Source of the DNA: Fagopyrum homotropicum
Taxonomy: Eukaryota; Streptophyta; Magnoliopsida; Caryophyllales; Polygonaceae
Length of the DNA stretch: 64,000 bases
Direction: 5' to 3'
NCBI GenBank assembly: GCA_033239125.1
Contig: BSWB01000001.1
Location: 58,509,416 to 58,573,415, forward strand
A program made the translations under genes and the position numbers. How positions within the stretch are numbered: the first letter of the stretch is position 1; each line of letters starts with the position of its first letter. Of the stretch, positions 20,252 through 31,326 are shown piece after piece. The notes beneath the pieces are model-generated. The model searched no databases, was not told the origin of the DNA, and worked only from the letters and a program-made list of their open reading frames with translations.

Positions 20252-21991
20252 TGTAATTTAACCAAAATTTATGTCATGTATATGGATACATGACATATGA
20301 TATAAAGCGAATAATGTAAATAACATAGATAATAGAAATTGAATGTTGTTAAGCTAAAAAGCCGTTTTACCATTAGAAATTATATATATTTATTGAAAAT
20401 ATATACATTTATTGAAATCAAGCTCTTATCAACCGAAGTTATAAATTAACAATATATCCTAAACACAATAATGCTACGATTTGATGTTATATAAGTATCA
20501 TATATATTGGGATTTGTGACAATTTTTTTTATTAGTAACATTTGACTTTAAAAAAAAAATGATTAATATATAATTTTTTTAATACTTTACAATTAGATAA
20601 ATGATAGTATATGATAGCATGTTAATTATTTTAATATTTTATATCAAATTTCTTATTAATCGCAACTAATATTCTATGATTATCAAATATAGATATTTTA
20701 AATAAATTATAATTTTCATATCTATTTTTTAAAAATTGAAATTTATTTCCATTACATCTATGCCCTGGTACTGCACTAGTCTTATCCCAAGGTCATTGCA
20801 ATCACAAATTTCACAATGGAACTGAAAATTCATTAACCATTAATTTTATTTACTAAACTGAATAGAGAAGCAAGGAGTGGTAATCAAGCCCGCTACTGTC
20901 ATGGTTTCCCTAGCACATTTAGAAAACCTAGGGGAAAAACTTGATCCTATGTTCTCATTTGCCTATCATCATTCTCATGATCACTCTCGGAGCAATTCCT
21001 AAGTTTCTATGTCATGTATCTAGATCTATAGCTGAATAGCCTATAAATTATGTAACGCATAATCAGTAAAACATAGTATGCCATACCTCATACGTTCACT
21101 TGTTTCCATTCCTAATAAGCCCTTATCAACTGAATCCCAGTCACTCCTCTTTCCAGCATAAGGGCTTGATCGGGAGTATACACTGGAGTTAGAATTGCTT
21201 TGACCCCAATCTTGCAATGAAACAAAAATTTCATCAGCATCAAAACATGCAGATTTCTCAGACATTTCCCTCTTAACATGCTTCTTATGAGTAGGAGGTA
21301 GATCACAATTTTCAATATGGTGTAGTGATTTTTGTGCTACAAATGAGGCTAGTTCGTCCTTATCCGTTTGTCTCCACCAAGGTACTTTCTCACCTTCAGC
21401 CCAAGTAGAGTCATCATAAGACAGGTAACTAGCTGGTTTGGAAGTGGATCCTCCAACTAATTCCATCTCCATAAGCTCATAGTAGTCCGTCAAGTCCTTA
21501 ACGTCAAGGAGATCATGGTGAATCTTAGATTTCACTGAATTATTCTCCTCAACATTCAGTTGACTGTGTTCCTTCGAAACAGATCTATTGATACCATGAG
21601 AAGGCTCCATGTCATTATTTAGGATCTTAATACCACTAACTATAGGATCAGAGTCCATAGTGCCAAGTCCAATAGTCTCAACATCAGCTTTGGCTGCCTT
21701 CACTTGTCCACAGTTGAAACACTTTTGGTGATCATAATTGTGATCCAGTTGGAGCCACCATTTTGCGTCAGGCGGCAAGCTAAAATAGGAAGGATTCATG
21801 TTAAAAGGCATGAAACCTAAGCCCGGGATATCCGATCCATCAATTGCATTGACAGGCCCTACATCAACCTGTTTGGACCGCGGTGTAGATGACTGGGTAC
21901 ACGCTAATTTTGGAGCTCTTTTTGCATCTTCTTGCACAAAGTAACGATTAGCAGCTCGTTGCCAGGCAGCTCTAGCTTCTGCTGCCGCCAT
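19057..21991 (-). CDS. Conserved plant protein of unknown function with C-terminal membrane anchor; two coding exons (21991-21087, 19525-19057)
   Basis: The only convincing host gene. Exon 1 runs from ATG 21991 (MAAAEARAAWQRAANRYFVQ) to a GT donor after 21087. Exon 2 starts after a TTTGCAG acceptor at 19525 and ends at the stop at 19057. The joined frame has 457 codons and splices in phase. I recognise the wording as a plant-specific family without an assigned function. It has a conserved N-terminus (VQEDAKRAPKLA), PPDAKWWLQL (residues 73-82), PWWRQTDKDELASFVAQ (204-220), and a helical, coiled-coil-like block LVEALCHSQTRAREADKAAK with YKQWFRLLQLES (324-377). A basic cluster follows (KKDKSKRRKRGRPR, 410-423), then one hydrophobic segment (about 429-454) ending WTVGWLFPAF. 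This suggests a tail-anchored or single-pass membrane protein with its basic side facing the cytosol or nucleus. No stop or frameshift is visible. Confidence 0.88.
19526..21086 (-). other. Intron between the two coding exons of the host gene
   Basis: 1561 bp, with GTATGGC at the donor (read on the minus strand from 21086) and TTTGCAG at the acceptor. Very AT-rich, with a long AT/ATAC microsatellite at 20077-20250. No open frame other than repeat translation. Confidence 0.8.
20077..20250. repeat. (TA)n / (TATACA)n microsatellite
   Basis: About 174 bp of alternating TA with interspersed ACATAT units inside the intron. The long frames here translate only the repeat. Confidence 0.95.
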
Positions 21992-22002
21992 CACACATTT
22001 TA

Positions 22003-22440
22003 CTACACAAGCAGTATAGACAATTCAATCAGCTACACAAGATCTGTAACACTCGAAAGCCAGTAGGTAAAAAAAACTCCAGTTTCTGGAGTGGTTTTAG
22101 TGGAATAGAATACAGGATCTGTAGTCAAATCGACAATCCAAGAGAAGAAAATGCAGTCCCAAAAACAAGCTTCATAGTGACTACACCGGGTGTCAGTAGC
22201 GCATATTAAACCGGAAAATCAATGAGATCAGCTCCATATTTTTGAAGAAAGCTAGTATTTCAGTGAATTAAAAACCTAGATGATTGTTAGTCAGCAGCTG
22301 AAAATATGATACCGAATAGTAGAGTTGGTGAAACCTATAGATGAAAAATAGAAAATTGAAGACGAAAAACAAATGAAAGAGGCGAAAATTGCAAAATTAG
22401 AGAGTAAAACAAAAAATTGAGGGAAGAGTAATACTAATAC
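22003..22440 (-). other. Predicted 5'-UTR intron of the host gene
   Basis: On the minus strand, CAATTTG followed by GTATTAG (donor at 22440) and a CTTGTGTAG acceptor ending at 22003 would remove 438 bp. That would leave a short leader of 11 bases before the ATG at 21991. It is a prediction from splice-site wording only. Upstream (22441-22640) is the likely first, non-coding exon, with TTCCTTCCTTCC pyrimidine repeats on the transcribed strand. Confidence 0.4.
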
Positions 22441-22639
22441 CAAATTGCAGAGAGGTGAATTTGCAGGGAAGGAAGGAAGGAAACTCAGAGTTAGAAGGAT
22501 CGGGATCTTGCAATTACTCTATCTTGAGAAATACTTTGATTGACATGCCGTAGCTGTTGAAGAAAAGGTGAAAGAGAATGAAAACGAAAGAGGAAACGGG
22601 GAGAGAGAAATTGGCGGAGATTTTTCAGTGGAGATGAAG

Positions 22640-22780
22640 ATAAGATCGAAACGGTGCCGTTTGTTTGTACAAGGGGAAAACGTATTCATTTTTGGAAGGG
22701 TTGGAGGAATGATCAGGTGATTCGCATCTTATCATAGCTCTCCTTTAGATGGAATATATTATACACGTCAGCAAGTGGAT
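22640..22780 (-). promoter_or_regulatory. Possible promoter of the host gene
   Basis: On the minus strand, TGACGTGTATAATATATTCC (22751-22770) joins an ACGT-core element to a TATA-like stretch. It lies upstream of the presumed first exon. No transcription start can be read from the sequence. Confidence 0.3.
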
Positions 22781-23010
22781 GCAGGTCAGCTGTGGTAAAT
22801 GAAATCCAGGTCGCCCACCGGATGGCCACGCCGGTTGTTAGAGAGATGCTTGCCCACTGTATAAAATATCTTTTCTGAAAACGAAGCTTAACTTCATTCC
22901 ACTCTAGTCGCTTAATAATTATTATTTCTACATCTTATTCAAAGTCACAACTAACTATTCAATAATTATTTATAATTGTTAAGAATAAATGTGTAAACCT
23001 AATTTCACAA

Positions 23011-23451
23011 TCTTATATATATATTATAGGAGAAACACTTAATTTCACGTGTCTGAGAACTCTATTTATTACGTGTCATTTTAACAATTAACAACCGCCT
23101 ACAAATCTTAATTAAGTTTCTTAATTACTTAAAAACTAATAGATTTTATAGTCAGATTTTTTTTAAAAAAAAAAACAATATATCTAGACAATTTAAATTT
23201 ATAAAATTAAAAATACAAAAATTTTAAAGATTTATATCACCATTTAGAAAAATCAGTTATTTAATAAGTGAATAAATTGTTCAGATTCATTTGTTAGAAA
23301 TAATGTATTATTGAATGAAGTAACGCATCATTAATATTGAACAACAATTTTTTTTTATACTTTAAGCCTTACATTTAATATATATCATAATATTTATTAT
23401 AAACTATATTTAAAATATACAATTCCGCACAAGGAGCGAATTATACACCAG
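23011..23451 (+). mobile_element. Candidate short non-autonomous Helitron
   Basis: It starts TCTTATATATATATTATAGG after an A. It ends with a hairpin, AATTCCGC-N5-GAGCGAATT (about 23421-23442), then ATACAC and CCAG before a T. Helitrons start with TC, insert between A and T, and end with a hairpin followed about ten bases later by CTRR. Here the terminus reads CCAG instead of CTAG, so it is degenerate. About 441 bp, AT-rich, no coding content. Confidence 0.45.
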
Positions 23452-25027
23452 TTATTTAGGTATACGACTAACGTCCTTTGACTACTACTATAAAATTTGC
23501 ACTATGAGATTTTCAAATCTCTTTGGTGAATTTTAGGCAAATACCTATGGATGTGATTTGTGTTATCAAGTGGCATGCAATAAGATCTTCATATATACTG
23601 AAACACTTACAATGACAAATGCACCGTGATTGGTGGCGGTGGAGATGAACTTGCGGAAAGATGTAAGAGTTTACAAATTCTATGAGCCTTCTTGATTCTC
23701 TATTGTAAGTTTCTTTCACTTTTTTTTATGTGTGTAATGGGTTGATATAATCTTAGGTATAAGATTTGTGATAAGCTCTAAGATGTGAGCTTATATCTCA
23801 CAAAATAATATAAGATTTAATTGTATAAGAGTTAGGATAGTACACGAGGAGAATGAAGTGTTGAATGTTGAATAGCCAACAATGATAAGTTTTAAGGGAG
23901 AAAACTAAGAGGGTTTGTTTATAGGTTGTAGATAGCAAATTATTCAACTTTAATCAGTATATCAATGTTGAGAGAATATTCCAAGCGAAAAATCACCACA
24001 TATACGGGTATGATAAATCTCATATTAGCAATCAAATAAAGATAACGTCTTATCTAAAAAACTTGTATACACAACTCTTGCATCTTGTAGATGATTGACG
24101 TCTATTTCACGAGCTCTCACATTTTGCAAATAAAAAAAACAACATTTAAGTATTTAGAACATATAAATCATCTAAACACAACTCTCGCATCTTGCCAAGA
24201 AAATAATAAGAATTATCATAACAATATATGATAATTGACAATAAAAAATACATAACTTACAAATAATAATCATAGCAAGATTCATCATGCAAGTTGGGTG
24301 TCCCCAACTTAAGAACAAAGAGTTTATACATGTCCATGTGGTTTAAAAATACATGTCTAGGGAGTTTAGAAAGACATGTTTAACATTAAATTTCCCTAAA
24401 TAGGAAAAAATTTTCAAGAAAATTTCTTTGGATCAAAGTCAAACCCTTAACTATAAATTAAAGGGCCCAGTATATAGGAAAAGACTAATCCAAACTACAA
24501 GGAAAAGTTATTTTTAAATCCAAGTAGACATGCTAAAAGATAGCACAAATAAAAAGAGGATAAGTGTTAAGAAAGATACGATACATTTACATACTTTGAC
24601 GCTGTTTTGAAATAAGTCAGCTCAATTGTAGATAAGTCAGTTCAATCCTTTATTAAAACATGTTGTTTGAATAAAGTAGTCACATGCACCTCAATTTGAA
24701 TGGATTTTGCCTGAGTCGACTCGACCGGTTCATTGATTGATTCAACTTGGTGTTATTTATGTGATTTGAGTGAAGTTGTTGTCTAAATCACTTTTACATG
24801 AACGCCTCTATCGGTCGACTCGATTCAGTGTTGCATGAGGGAACATCTTCTTCACTTATCTTGCTCTTAGTTCTCAATTGATCCAATCTTGGTATAGACT
24901 TTCTCGATCACATGAGAACTCTAGTTGGATGCGTTAATGTATTCGTTTTACTCCAAAAGGTGCTCAATAAGGCCTCAGATGCACGGCTTACGATAAAATC
25001 ATCCAATGCAACAATTTCAACGGATTC
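23452..25027. other. AT-rich intergenic DNA, possible old copia LTR remnant
   Basis: No supported gene. Inverted words GAGTCGACTCGACCGGTTCA (24713-24732) and TCGGTCGACTCGATTCA (24811-24827) lie in its right part, with AAGTCAGCTCAATTG and AAGTCAGTTCAATCC at about 24615-24650. Similar GTCGAC-palindrome words are common in plant copia LTRs, but no borders or target duplications were found. Confidence 0.3.
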
Positions 25028-26560
25028 TGTAACACCCCGAATTCTCAGAACTCGGGACATTACTGGTTAGGACCTCACAATGGGTCCCGACCTCAGTTTG
25101 ACAACAATATTACTAGGATCTTGCAACAAGACACAAATAAGAAAAACCGAAATTCGTAAAAAGTATTTTTAAACGGATGAATGCAACAAGGTCTAACAGC
25201 CTATAGTACTTAAACAACGGAAAAGACTAACTGTCTTTGTCATGAAGAATGAAACAACAAGATAACACCCAACCCCACTCTAAGGAGTATGGAGACCCGG
25301 CTGACCACTACTTCCGGATCACTCAGCTGTTGTTCTAACCTGTAGTAAATCTAAAAACACAACAAAACAACCATTAGCTAGGTATCTAAATATTAGGAGA
25401 ATAATAATAGCACACACACATAAAATAATGAACAGTCATCATGCTTTCAAACAATCCATTTATTATCTTCATTTAAGTCATCCACTCTTACTAATGATAC
25501 TTATTTTGTGACACGAGGGATTCCCAAACCTCGCCTCCGCCCCCGTGTACCCATCAGGAGTGGATCCGATGCATCTCACCGTGTACCTGTATGGTCTGGG
25601 TATAGAGAACCTCCCAGTCTCCTGGCAGAGCTGAACAGTGATGTCACGGCCCGTTATACATACACTTGGGCCTTAACACATAATAACAATAGTCGTCCTA
25701 ACAAGTTGTTATTATAAACACACAACACACACATCACTATCGTCATCCAACTAACATCCAGAAACCAGCTAAGTAAGTCGCAAGGACATACCTGAATCAA
25801 ACCACAACTCTCACAATCTCAACTCGGTCTGCAACCGTAGAAACTCAAACGTCTGTCATACAAGGCACGTGGATCAAAATACATCCCATAATCTTAGAAG
25901 TGTATAACTTCTAAGATGCACAAACTCATCAAGAGAAAATTACTAAAAAGTCCTCTTAAGGTAAAATGACTATTTTACCCCCGGTTCCGAAACTCCCAGA
26001 TTTGTCTATATCCTAGTTCCAAACTCTCATTTGGAACCCATTTCCACAGTCTAGTTCTTACTGAAAAGTTTGGTAAAGATTTATAATAGTTACACAAAAT
26101 TCTATATTTTCACAAAAAGTCGTTAAGGTCCGACTTTGGGTTAAGATACGAGGCTTGAATAAAAAGATAAAAATCCGGAATAAATCTCTAGATCCTATAT
26201 GATATGCATACTAATCATAGGAGTAAAGATCTCTAACAAAAAATAAATGGGAGCTTATGTTGACAGAGAGAATCGAAGTTGAGACCTCCTGCTTACCTCA
26301 TTTTCCAGCCTTGACCTGCTGACTTTAGGAGCTAGTTTTGAGAGCTTAGATCGAACATCCACCGTTGAGTTTTTGATATGTTGTAGATGGATACATAGAG
26401 TTTACTGTGTTAAAAATTGGGAATGAAGTAACGGTCGAATTAGAAGTTATAAGGTCCCAAAGTAGAGCAGTGAAAATCTTCACTTGATGGCCAAATTTGC
26501 TAAGTAGACTTTTATTGAGATTTTGCTCTACTAACTAGGCTCCTAGCATAAACACGTTTA
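25028..26560 (-). mobile_element. Chromovirus LTR fragment, family C1, minus orientation, partly inverted
   Basis: It starts TGTAACACCCCGAATTCTC and is collinear with 29347-30550 up to about 26250. That stretch includes GTGACACGAGGGATTCCC at 25508 and a perfect 11-bp hairpin ATCTTAGAAGT-N5-ACTTCTAAGAT (25891-25917). From about 26250 to 26560 the text matches the following part of the family LTR, but in the opposite orientation. The remaining about 1 kb of the LTR is not recognisable. No internal region or second LTR adjoins it. Confidence 0.8.
26250..26560 (+). repeat. Inverted segment within the C1 LTR fragment
   Basis: CACCGTTGAG, ACGGTCGAATTAGAAG and GACCTGCTGACTTTAGGA read on the plus strand here. 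In 29347-31862 the reverse complements stand at about 30660-30810. The neighbouring LTR text (25028-26250) keeps the minus orientation. Confidence 0.7.
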
Positions 26561-26711
26561 GTAAATTTACCCCATTTTTTTACTGTTCAAACCTGTCATT
26601 CAATCAATACAACCAAGTTTAAATTAGAGCGATAAACAAAGATTCAAGCAATCGATGAGACTTCAACCATGTCAAAGATGAGACATCTCCTTCGCAAGCT
26701 CCACATCAACA

Positions 26712-26859
26712 ATGATCACCACCCTCACAATAACCACCATGCCACACCATCAACCAGACCTTCACAAGTCAAACCACCACATCGCCTTCTCCATCATCTT
26801 TGCCATCGGAATCGCCCTCGACTTCTTCCCCATCCGCGCACACTTCAACAATGTCGTAG
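26712..26859 (+). CDS. Possible first exon of an unrecognised gene
   Basis: ATG at 26712 opens a frame reading MITTLTITTMPHHQ, then a hydrophobic stretch IAFSIIFAIGIALDFFP, and meets a strong GTAAGG donor at 26860. About 49 codons. The base composition (C-rich, little AT) differs from the surroundings and resembles plant coding DNA. No matching downstream exon was recognised, so it may be a chance frame or a gene fragment captured next to the LTR. Confidence 0.2.
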
Positions 26860-27250
26860 GTAAGGCATGCCGATTTGGCTGAGCTGACGGCTAGAGATTC
26901 CTATTAGGACACCGCGCTCGACTTTTTCTCCATCTTGCTTCTTGCGTTTTGTTGGATTGATTTGAGAATTAGATGTAGGGATTTGTTTCTTTTTATGTGG
27001 GAACTGCACCTGCTAATTCTAAATCGCTTAGTGTTGAACTGCTGGATTAGTTTGCTAGTACTATTAGGCTTATATATGAATTGCGATTGGTGCTCCTACA
27101 TTGGTTGATCTTACAAATTATCCTGATATTGGCAACTACTTAAAGTTTAGCAGTATACAATTTATAGTTTTATTTGATCGGAGAATAATCTTCTTCAAGC
27201 TATAAAAGGTTTTAACAATTTGATTCATGCGTTTTCCTAAATTTTGATAA
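26860..27250. other. Intergenic, no feature seen
   Basis: T-rich DNA resembling a plant intron or intergenic spacer. No frame, repeat or transposon border recognised. Confidence 0.4.
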
Positions 27251-27550
27251 GTTTCATACCAAAAATTCATACTAGAAACTCATACCAGTAATTCATACAA
27301 GAAACTCAACATAAAACATACCACAAATTCATACTAGAAACTATACCAGAAATTCATACCAGAAACTCAACCAGAATCCACACTAGAAACTCAACGAGAA
27401 ACCATACTAGAAATTCATACCAGAAGTTCATGCCAGAAACTCATACCAGAAACTCAACCAGAAACCTACCAGAAATTCAAACCAAAAATCATACCAAAAG
27501 TTCATACCAAAAACCATGCCAGAAATTCATACCAGAAACTCATACTAGAA
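27251..27550. repeat. Degenerate CATACCAGAA tandem repeat, block 1
   Basis: About 300 bp of variable 12-14-bp units such as TTCATACCAGAAAC. The core CATACCAGAA also forms blocks at 28931-29300 and 42370-42432. Confidence 0.85.
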
Positions 27551-28280
27551 AAATAAAAAAAATAAAAAAAAAGGACAAAACAAAATAAAATAAAAAACGC
27601 ATTCAGCAGTCATTTTACCTAACAAAAGAAAATTCATATGTTTTTTTTAATAGAGGGGTTAATTACTTTTATGTAACATTAATAAAAGTGGTAAAAATTA
27701 AAGGGGTACACAAAACAAAAGCAAATAAAAAATGGTCTATTCTGCCAAATTATTTCAAAATTAATGCATAATTGGATGACATCAATTGGTAGAATACCTA
27801 TTTTTTATAAATTATAATTTGAATAGATTTACAAATTTTTATTTGTAAACTATTTTCACAAAACTACGTGAATTATGCTCTTGCAATTCAATACCAAGAG
27901 TGAGATGAGAATCGAATAGTAATGTGAGTCCACTTCACTTCATCACATCAACGAGTCACTCGGGCACATGAACTTGAGCTAAGACCATCATGATGGCTCA
28001 AGGAGAGAACCTTGCTTGAAGTGTTCGGTCAAGACTATTGATGATGGTTGAGACGTGAACATCAATTCTCATAAATAAATGCAATACCCATTTAATATGT
28101 GGGTTAAGATTAAACACATGGAGATTGACGTAATGATATGAACTATTAATTGCAAAACCAAAAATAAAATAAAGAAAGAAATATAAACAAAACTGAAGAA
28201 CCGTATAGGTGAATAATAAGGATATAGATACTCTAGAAGGGGGTTGAATAGAGTATGAGAACTTTTCACAAAAACCTATC
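27551..28280. other. AT-rich spacer between repeat block 1 and copia-like LTR remnant
   Basis: A-rich runs at 27555-27600, then low-complexity AT DNA. The frame at 28069-28269 (minus) is a hydrophobic, AT-driven chance frame. No gene is supported. Confidence 0.4.
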
Positions 28281-28800
28281 TCAAAGCTTTGAAACTGATT
28301 TCAAGGCCTTGAAGTTGATATGTGCTCTTTTTGACAAAACTAGTTTTCAAGGGCTTTGAAAGTGATTTCAAGGCCTTGACTTTGAAAACCTGCAAAACAA
28401 CATTAGTCACAATAACACAAGATATAGTGCGGAATTAAAAGATCGACACGATGATATGTTTACGAAGTTCAGCTCTAACAACCTACGTCTCCGTCCTAGG
28501 GTTTCTTTACCCGTAGGATCTAACTATCTATTATCTGCTCAAAGAGTCCTAGATACAACCTAGAAGAAATCCCCTTCTTCTCTCTTGTAGCCAATGCTAT
28601 GATCTAGTTTCAACTCTAACCTAGCAATAATAGCCTAGTTACTTCACAAAGTAGCATACACACTCGAGTATAACACTCTCTAGATATTCCAATGAAGCTC
28701 TCATGTTTTTCTCTCTTTTGGGGATGTAAACTTTTGTAAGCTAAGAGGAAGAAAAACTTTTGGAACGAATGAAGATGTTTTATCGCTTGAATCCCTCTAT
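28210..28800 (-). mobile_element. Copia (Sirevirus-like) LTR remnant with CAAGGCCTTGA words
   Basis: The minus strand reads CTATTCAACCCCCTTCTAGAG, wording typical of plant copia LTRs. The segment holds TTTCAAGGCCTTGAAG (28299-28314), TCAAAGCTTTGAAA (28281-28294) and ATTTCAAGGCCTTGAC (28365-28380). The same word family recurs near the Sirevirus-like RT remnant at 43392-43740 and in its LTR at 44120-44292. Borders are unknown. Confidence 0.5.
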
Positions 28801-28930
28801 TTTAATAAAAAAGAATAATAGATGTTTGTAGTATTATGTAAGTGTAAGATTTAAGTCTTAATTGATGAATTTTTATTTTATTATTTTATTATTATTTTAT
28901 TTTCTTTTTTCTTTTTTATTTCTGTAATTA

Positions 28931-29300
28931 ACATACTAGAATTTCTCATACCAGAATTTTTTTCATACCAGAATTTTTTCATACCAGAATTTTTTTCATA
29001 CCAAAATTTCTCATACCAAAAAAGTTTCATACTAGAAGTTCATACTAGAAACTTTTCATACCAGAAGTTCATACCATAACTTTTTGTTTTTTTTTTAATT
29101 TTTTTATAATTTTCTGTCATGAGTTTTTGATAAGAAATTCATACCAAAAACTCATACCGGATTTTTTTTTGTTTTCTTTTTGTCCTTTTTTCATTTTTTT
29201 ATATATTATATACCGGAAATTTACATGCCAGAAATTTAAATGCCAAAAATTACATACCAAACATTTAAATACCATAAGTTTTGAGACCATAAATTTAATA
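28931..29300. repeat. Degenerate CATACCAGAA tandem repeat, block 2
   Basis: Units such as CATACCAGAATTTTTT with T-rich spacers, grading into ATACATGCCAGAAATTTAA variants. It ends about 45 bp before the LTR at 29347. Confidence 0.8.
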
Positions 29301-29341
29301 TGTAATGATTTGTGCGGTCAAATTATCAAATCTCAGTTCAA

Positions 29342-29346
29342 TATGT
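29342..29346. repeat. Target-site duplication TATGT (left) of element 3
   Basis: TATGT directly before the LTR at 29347, repeated exactly at 42357-42361. Confidence 0.9.
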
Positions 29347-31204
29347 TGTAACACCCCGAATTCTCAAAACTTGGGACATTACTGGTTAGGACCTCACAAT
29401 GGGTCCCGACCTCAGTTTGACAACAATATTACTAGGATCTTGCAACAAGACACAAATAAAAAAACCGAAATTCATAAAAATATATTTTCAGGGGATGAAT
29501 GCAACAACGTCTAACAACCTATAGTACATAAACAACGGAAAAGTCTAGCTGTCTTTAACAAGAAGAAAGAAACAACAAGATAACACCCAATCCCACTCTA
29601 AGGAGTACGGAGACCCGGCTGACCACTACTTCCGGATCACTCAACTGCTGCTCTAACCTTTCTAAAAACACAATAGAACAACCATTAACTAGCTATCTAA
29701 ACATTAGATGAATTAATAATAGCACACGCACACATCATAGCAAAAGTAAGCACTCATCATGCTTTCAAACAATCCATTTATTATCATTACTTAGAACATT
29801 CACTCTTACTAATGATACTTATTTTGTGACACGAGGGATTCCCAAACCTCGCCTCCGCACCCGTGTAACCATCAGGAATGGATCCGATACATCTCACCTT
29901 GTACCTGTATGGTCTAGGTATAGAGAACCTCTCAGTCTCCTGTCAGAGCTGGGCAGTGATGTCATGGCCCGTTATACATACACTTGGGCCTTAAAATATA
30001 ATAATAACAGTCGTCCTATCAAGTTAATATTATAAACACACATTGCACACACCACTATTATCACTCAACTAACATCCAGAAACTAGCTAAGTAAGTCGCA
30101 AGGACTTACATGAATCAAATCCCACTCTATCAAATCTCAACTCGGTCCGTACTCGTGGTACTCAAACGCTTGTCAAACAAGGCATGTGGATCAAAATCAC
30201 ATCCCTAAACTCTTAGAAGTTATAAACTTCTAAGATGTACAATCTCATGAAGAGAGATTACGGAAAAAGGCTCTCTTAAGGTAAAAATTCTATTTTACCC
30301 CTGGTCCCGAAAATTATAAGATTTTCCTATACTTATTTCTAACTCCCCTTCGGAGTCTATTTCCATACTCTAGTTCTTACGGAAAAGTTTAATACAGAAA
30401 TATAGGAGTTGTACAAAATTCTAGATTTTTATTAAACGGTCATTAAGGTCCGATTTAAGTTAAGATCCAATACTTAGATTAACAGATAAGAATTCCGGAA
30501 ACACTCTTTAGTTCCTCTAAAATATGCATGCTAAACATAGGGCAAATGTCTCTCCAAAATGCAACCATAACTCTTGTATAAACTCTAAGGTTGGACTAGA
30601 AGCTAAAATTCTATACTTAGTCAAATATTTTCCTGCATAAAAAACAGATCAAGTGCTCTACTTTCAGGACCTTATAAAACCTAATCCGACCGTTAACTTT
30701 CTCCCAAATTTTTACACAATAAACTATATGTATTTATCTACGACACATCAAAAATTCAACGGTGGATTCTCGATTTAAGCTATAGAAATTAGGTCCTAAA
30801 GTCAGCAGGTCGAAGCTGAATTATTAGGTCTGCAGAAAGTCCTAGGTTCGAGTCTCTCCTCCAACAGTCCCTCAAAATCACCATGATCAGCAGGTCCCTA
30901 GTTCGAATCCCTTCTACTGACTCTTTAAACCCTCTAAACCAATCTACTCAACTCTCTTAAACTACAAAAGTTCACCCTACCTACATCTACACTACTTCTC
31001 ATTCAGCATACCAAACTCAAAACAACTCTCTATACATTACAGTAGGTAGAAGGGGAATTGTTTACTCACCACAGCAAGGAAGGCACCGTAGCTGTTGATG
31101 AACTACGAGCGGATCCGGCGCTGAACTCCGTGAGGTGGTTGCTACTGATGGCCGGTCCTCTTCTGCAGCAGCCTGGCGGACGATCGACTCTTGTGGATGC
31201 AGAG

Positions 31205-31326
31205 GGTCGAGTGCAGGAGTCCCAGCAGCCTGTGTAGAAGGTCGAATGCAGGAATCCCATCGGTCTGTGCAGGAGGTCGAGTGCAAGAGTTCCAGCGGTC
31301 TGTGCAGGAGGTCGAGTGCAGGAGTC
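31205..31326. repeat. 35-bp tandem repeat in the C1 LTR (left copy)
   Basis: About 3.5 units beginning GGTCGAGTGCAGGAGTCCCA. The same array stands at 41684-41805 in the other LTR. Confidence 0.9.

Noticed and set aside
20067..20293. Open frames of Tyr/Ile/Thr/His repeats
   Set aside because: They are translations of the AT/ATAC microsatellite in an intron.
23513..23719. Short minus-strand frame of 68 codons
   Set aside because: AT-rich region, no domain, no splice context; indistinguishable from chance.
27251..27550. CRISPR-like or satellite array
   Set aside because: Units vary in length and sequence without unique spacers, and the genome is a plant's. It is a degenerate microsatellite-like repeat.
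30840..30915. GGTTCGAGTCTC and AGTTCGAATCCC resembling the B box of tRNA genes or SINEs
   Set aside because: No A box at suitable distance and no pairing T-arm or acceptor stem. The same text recurs simply because it is LTR sequence (also near 41327-41390).
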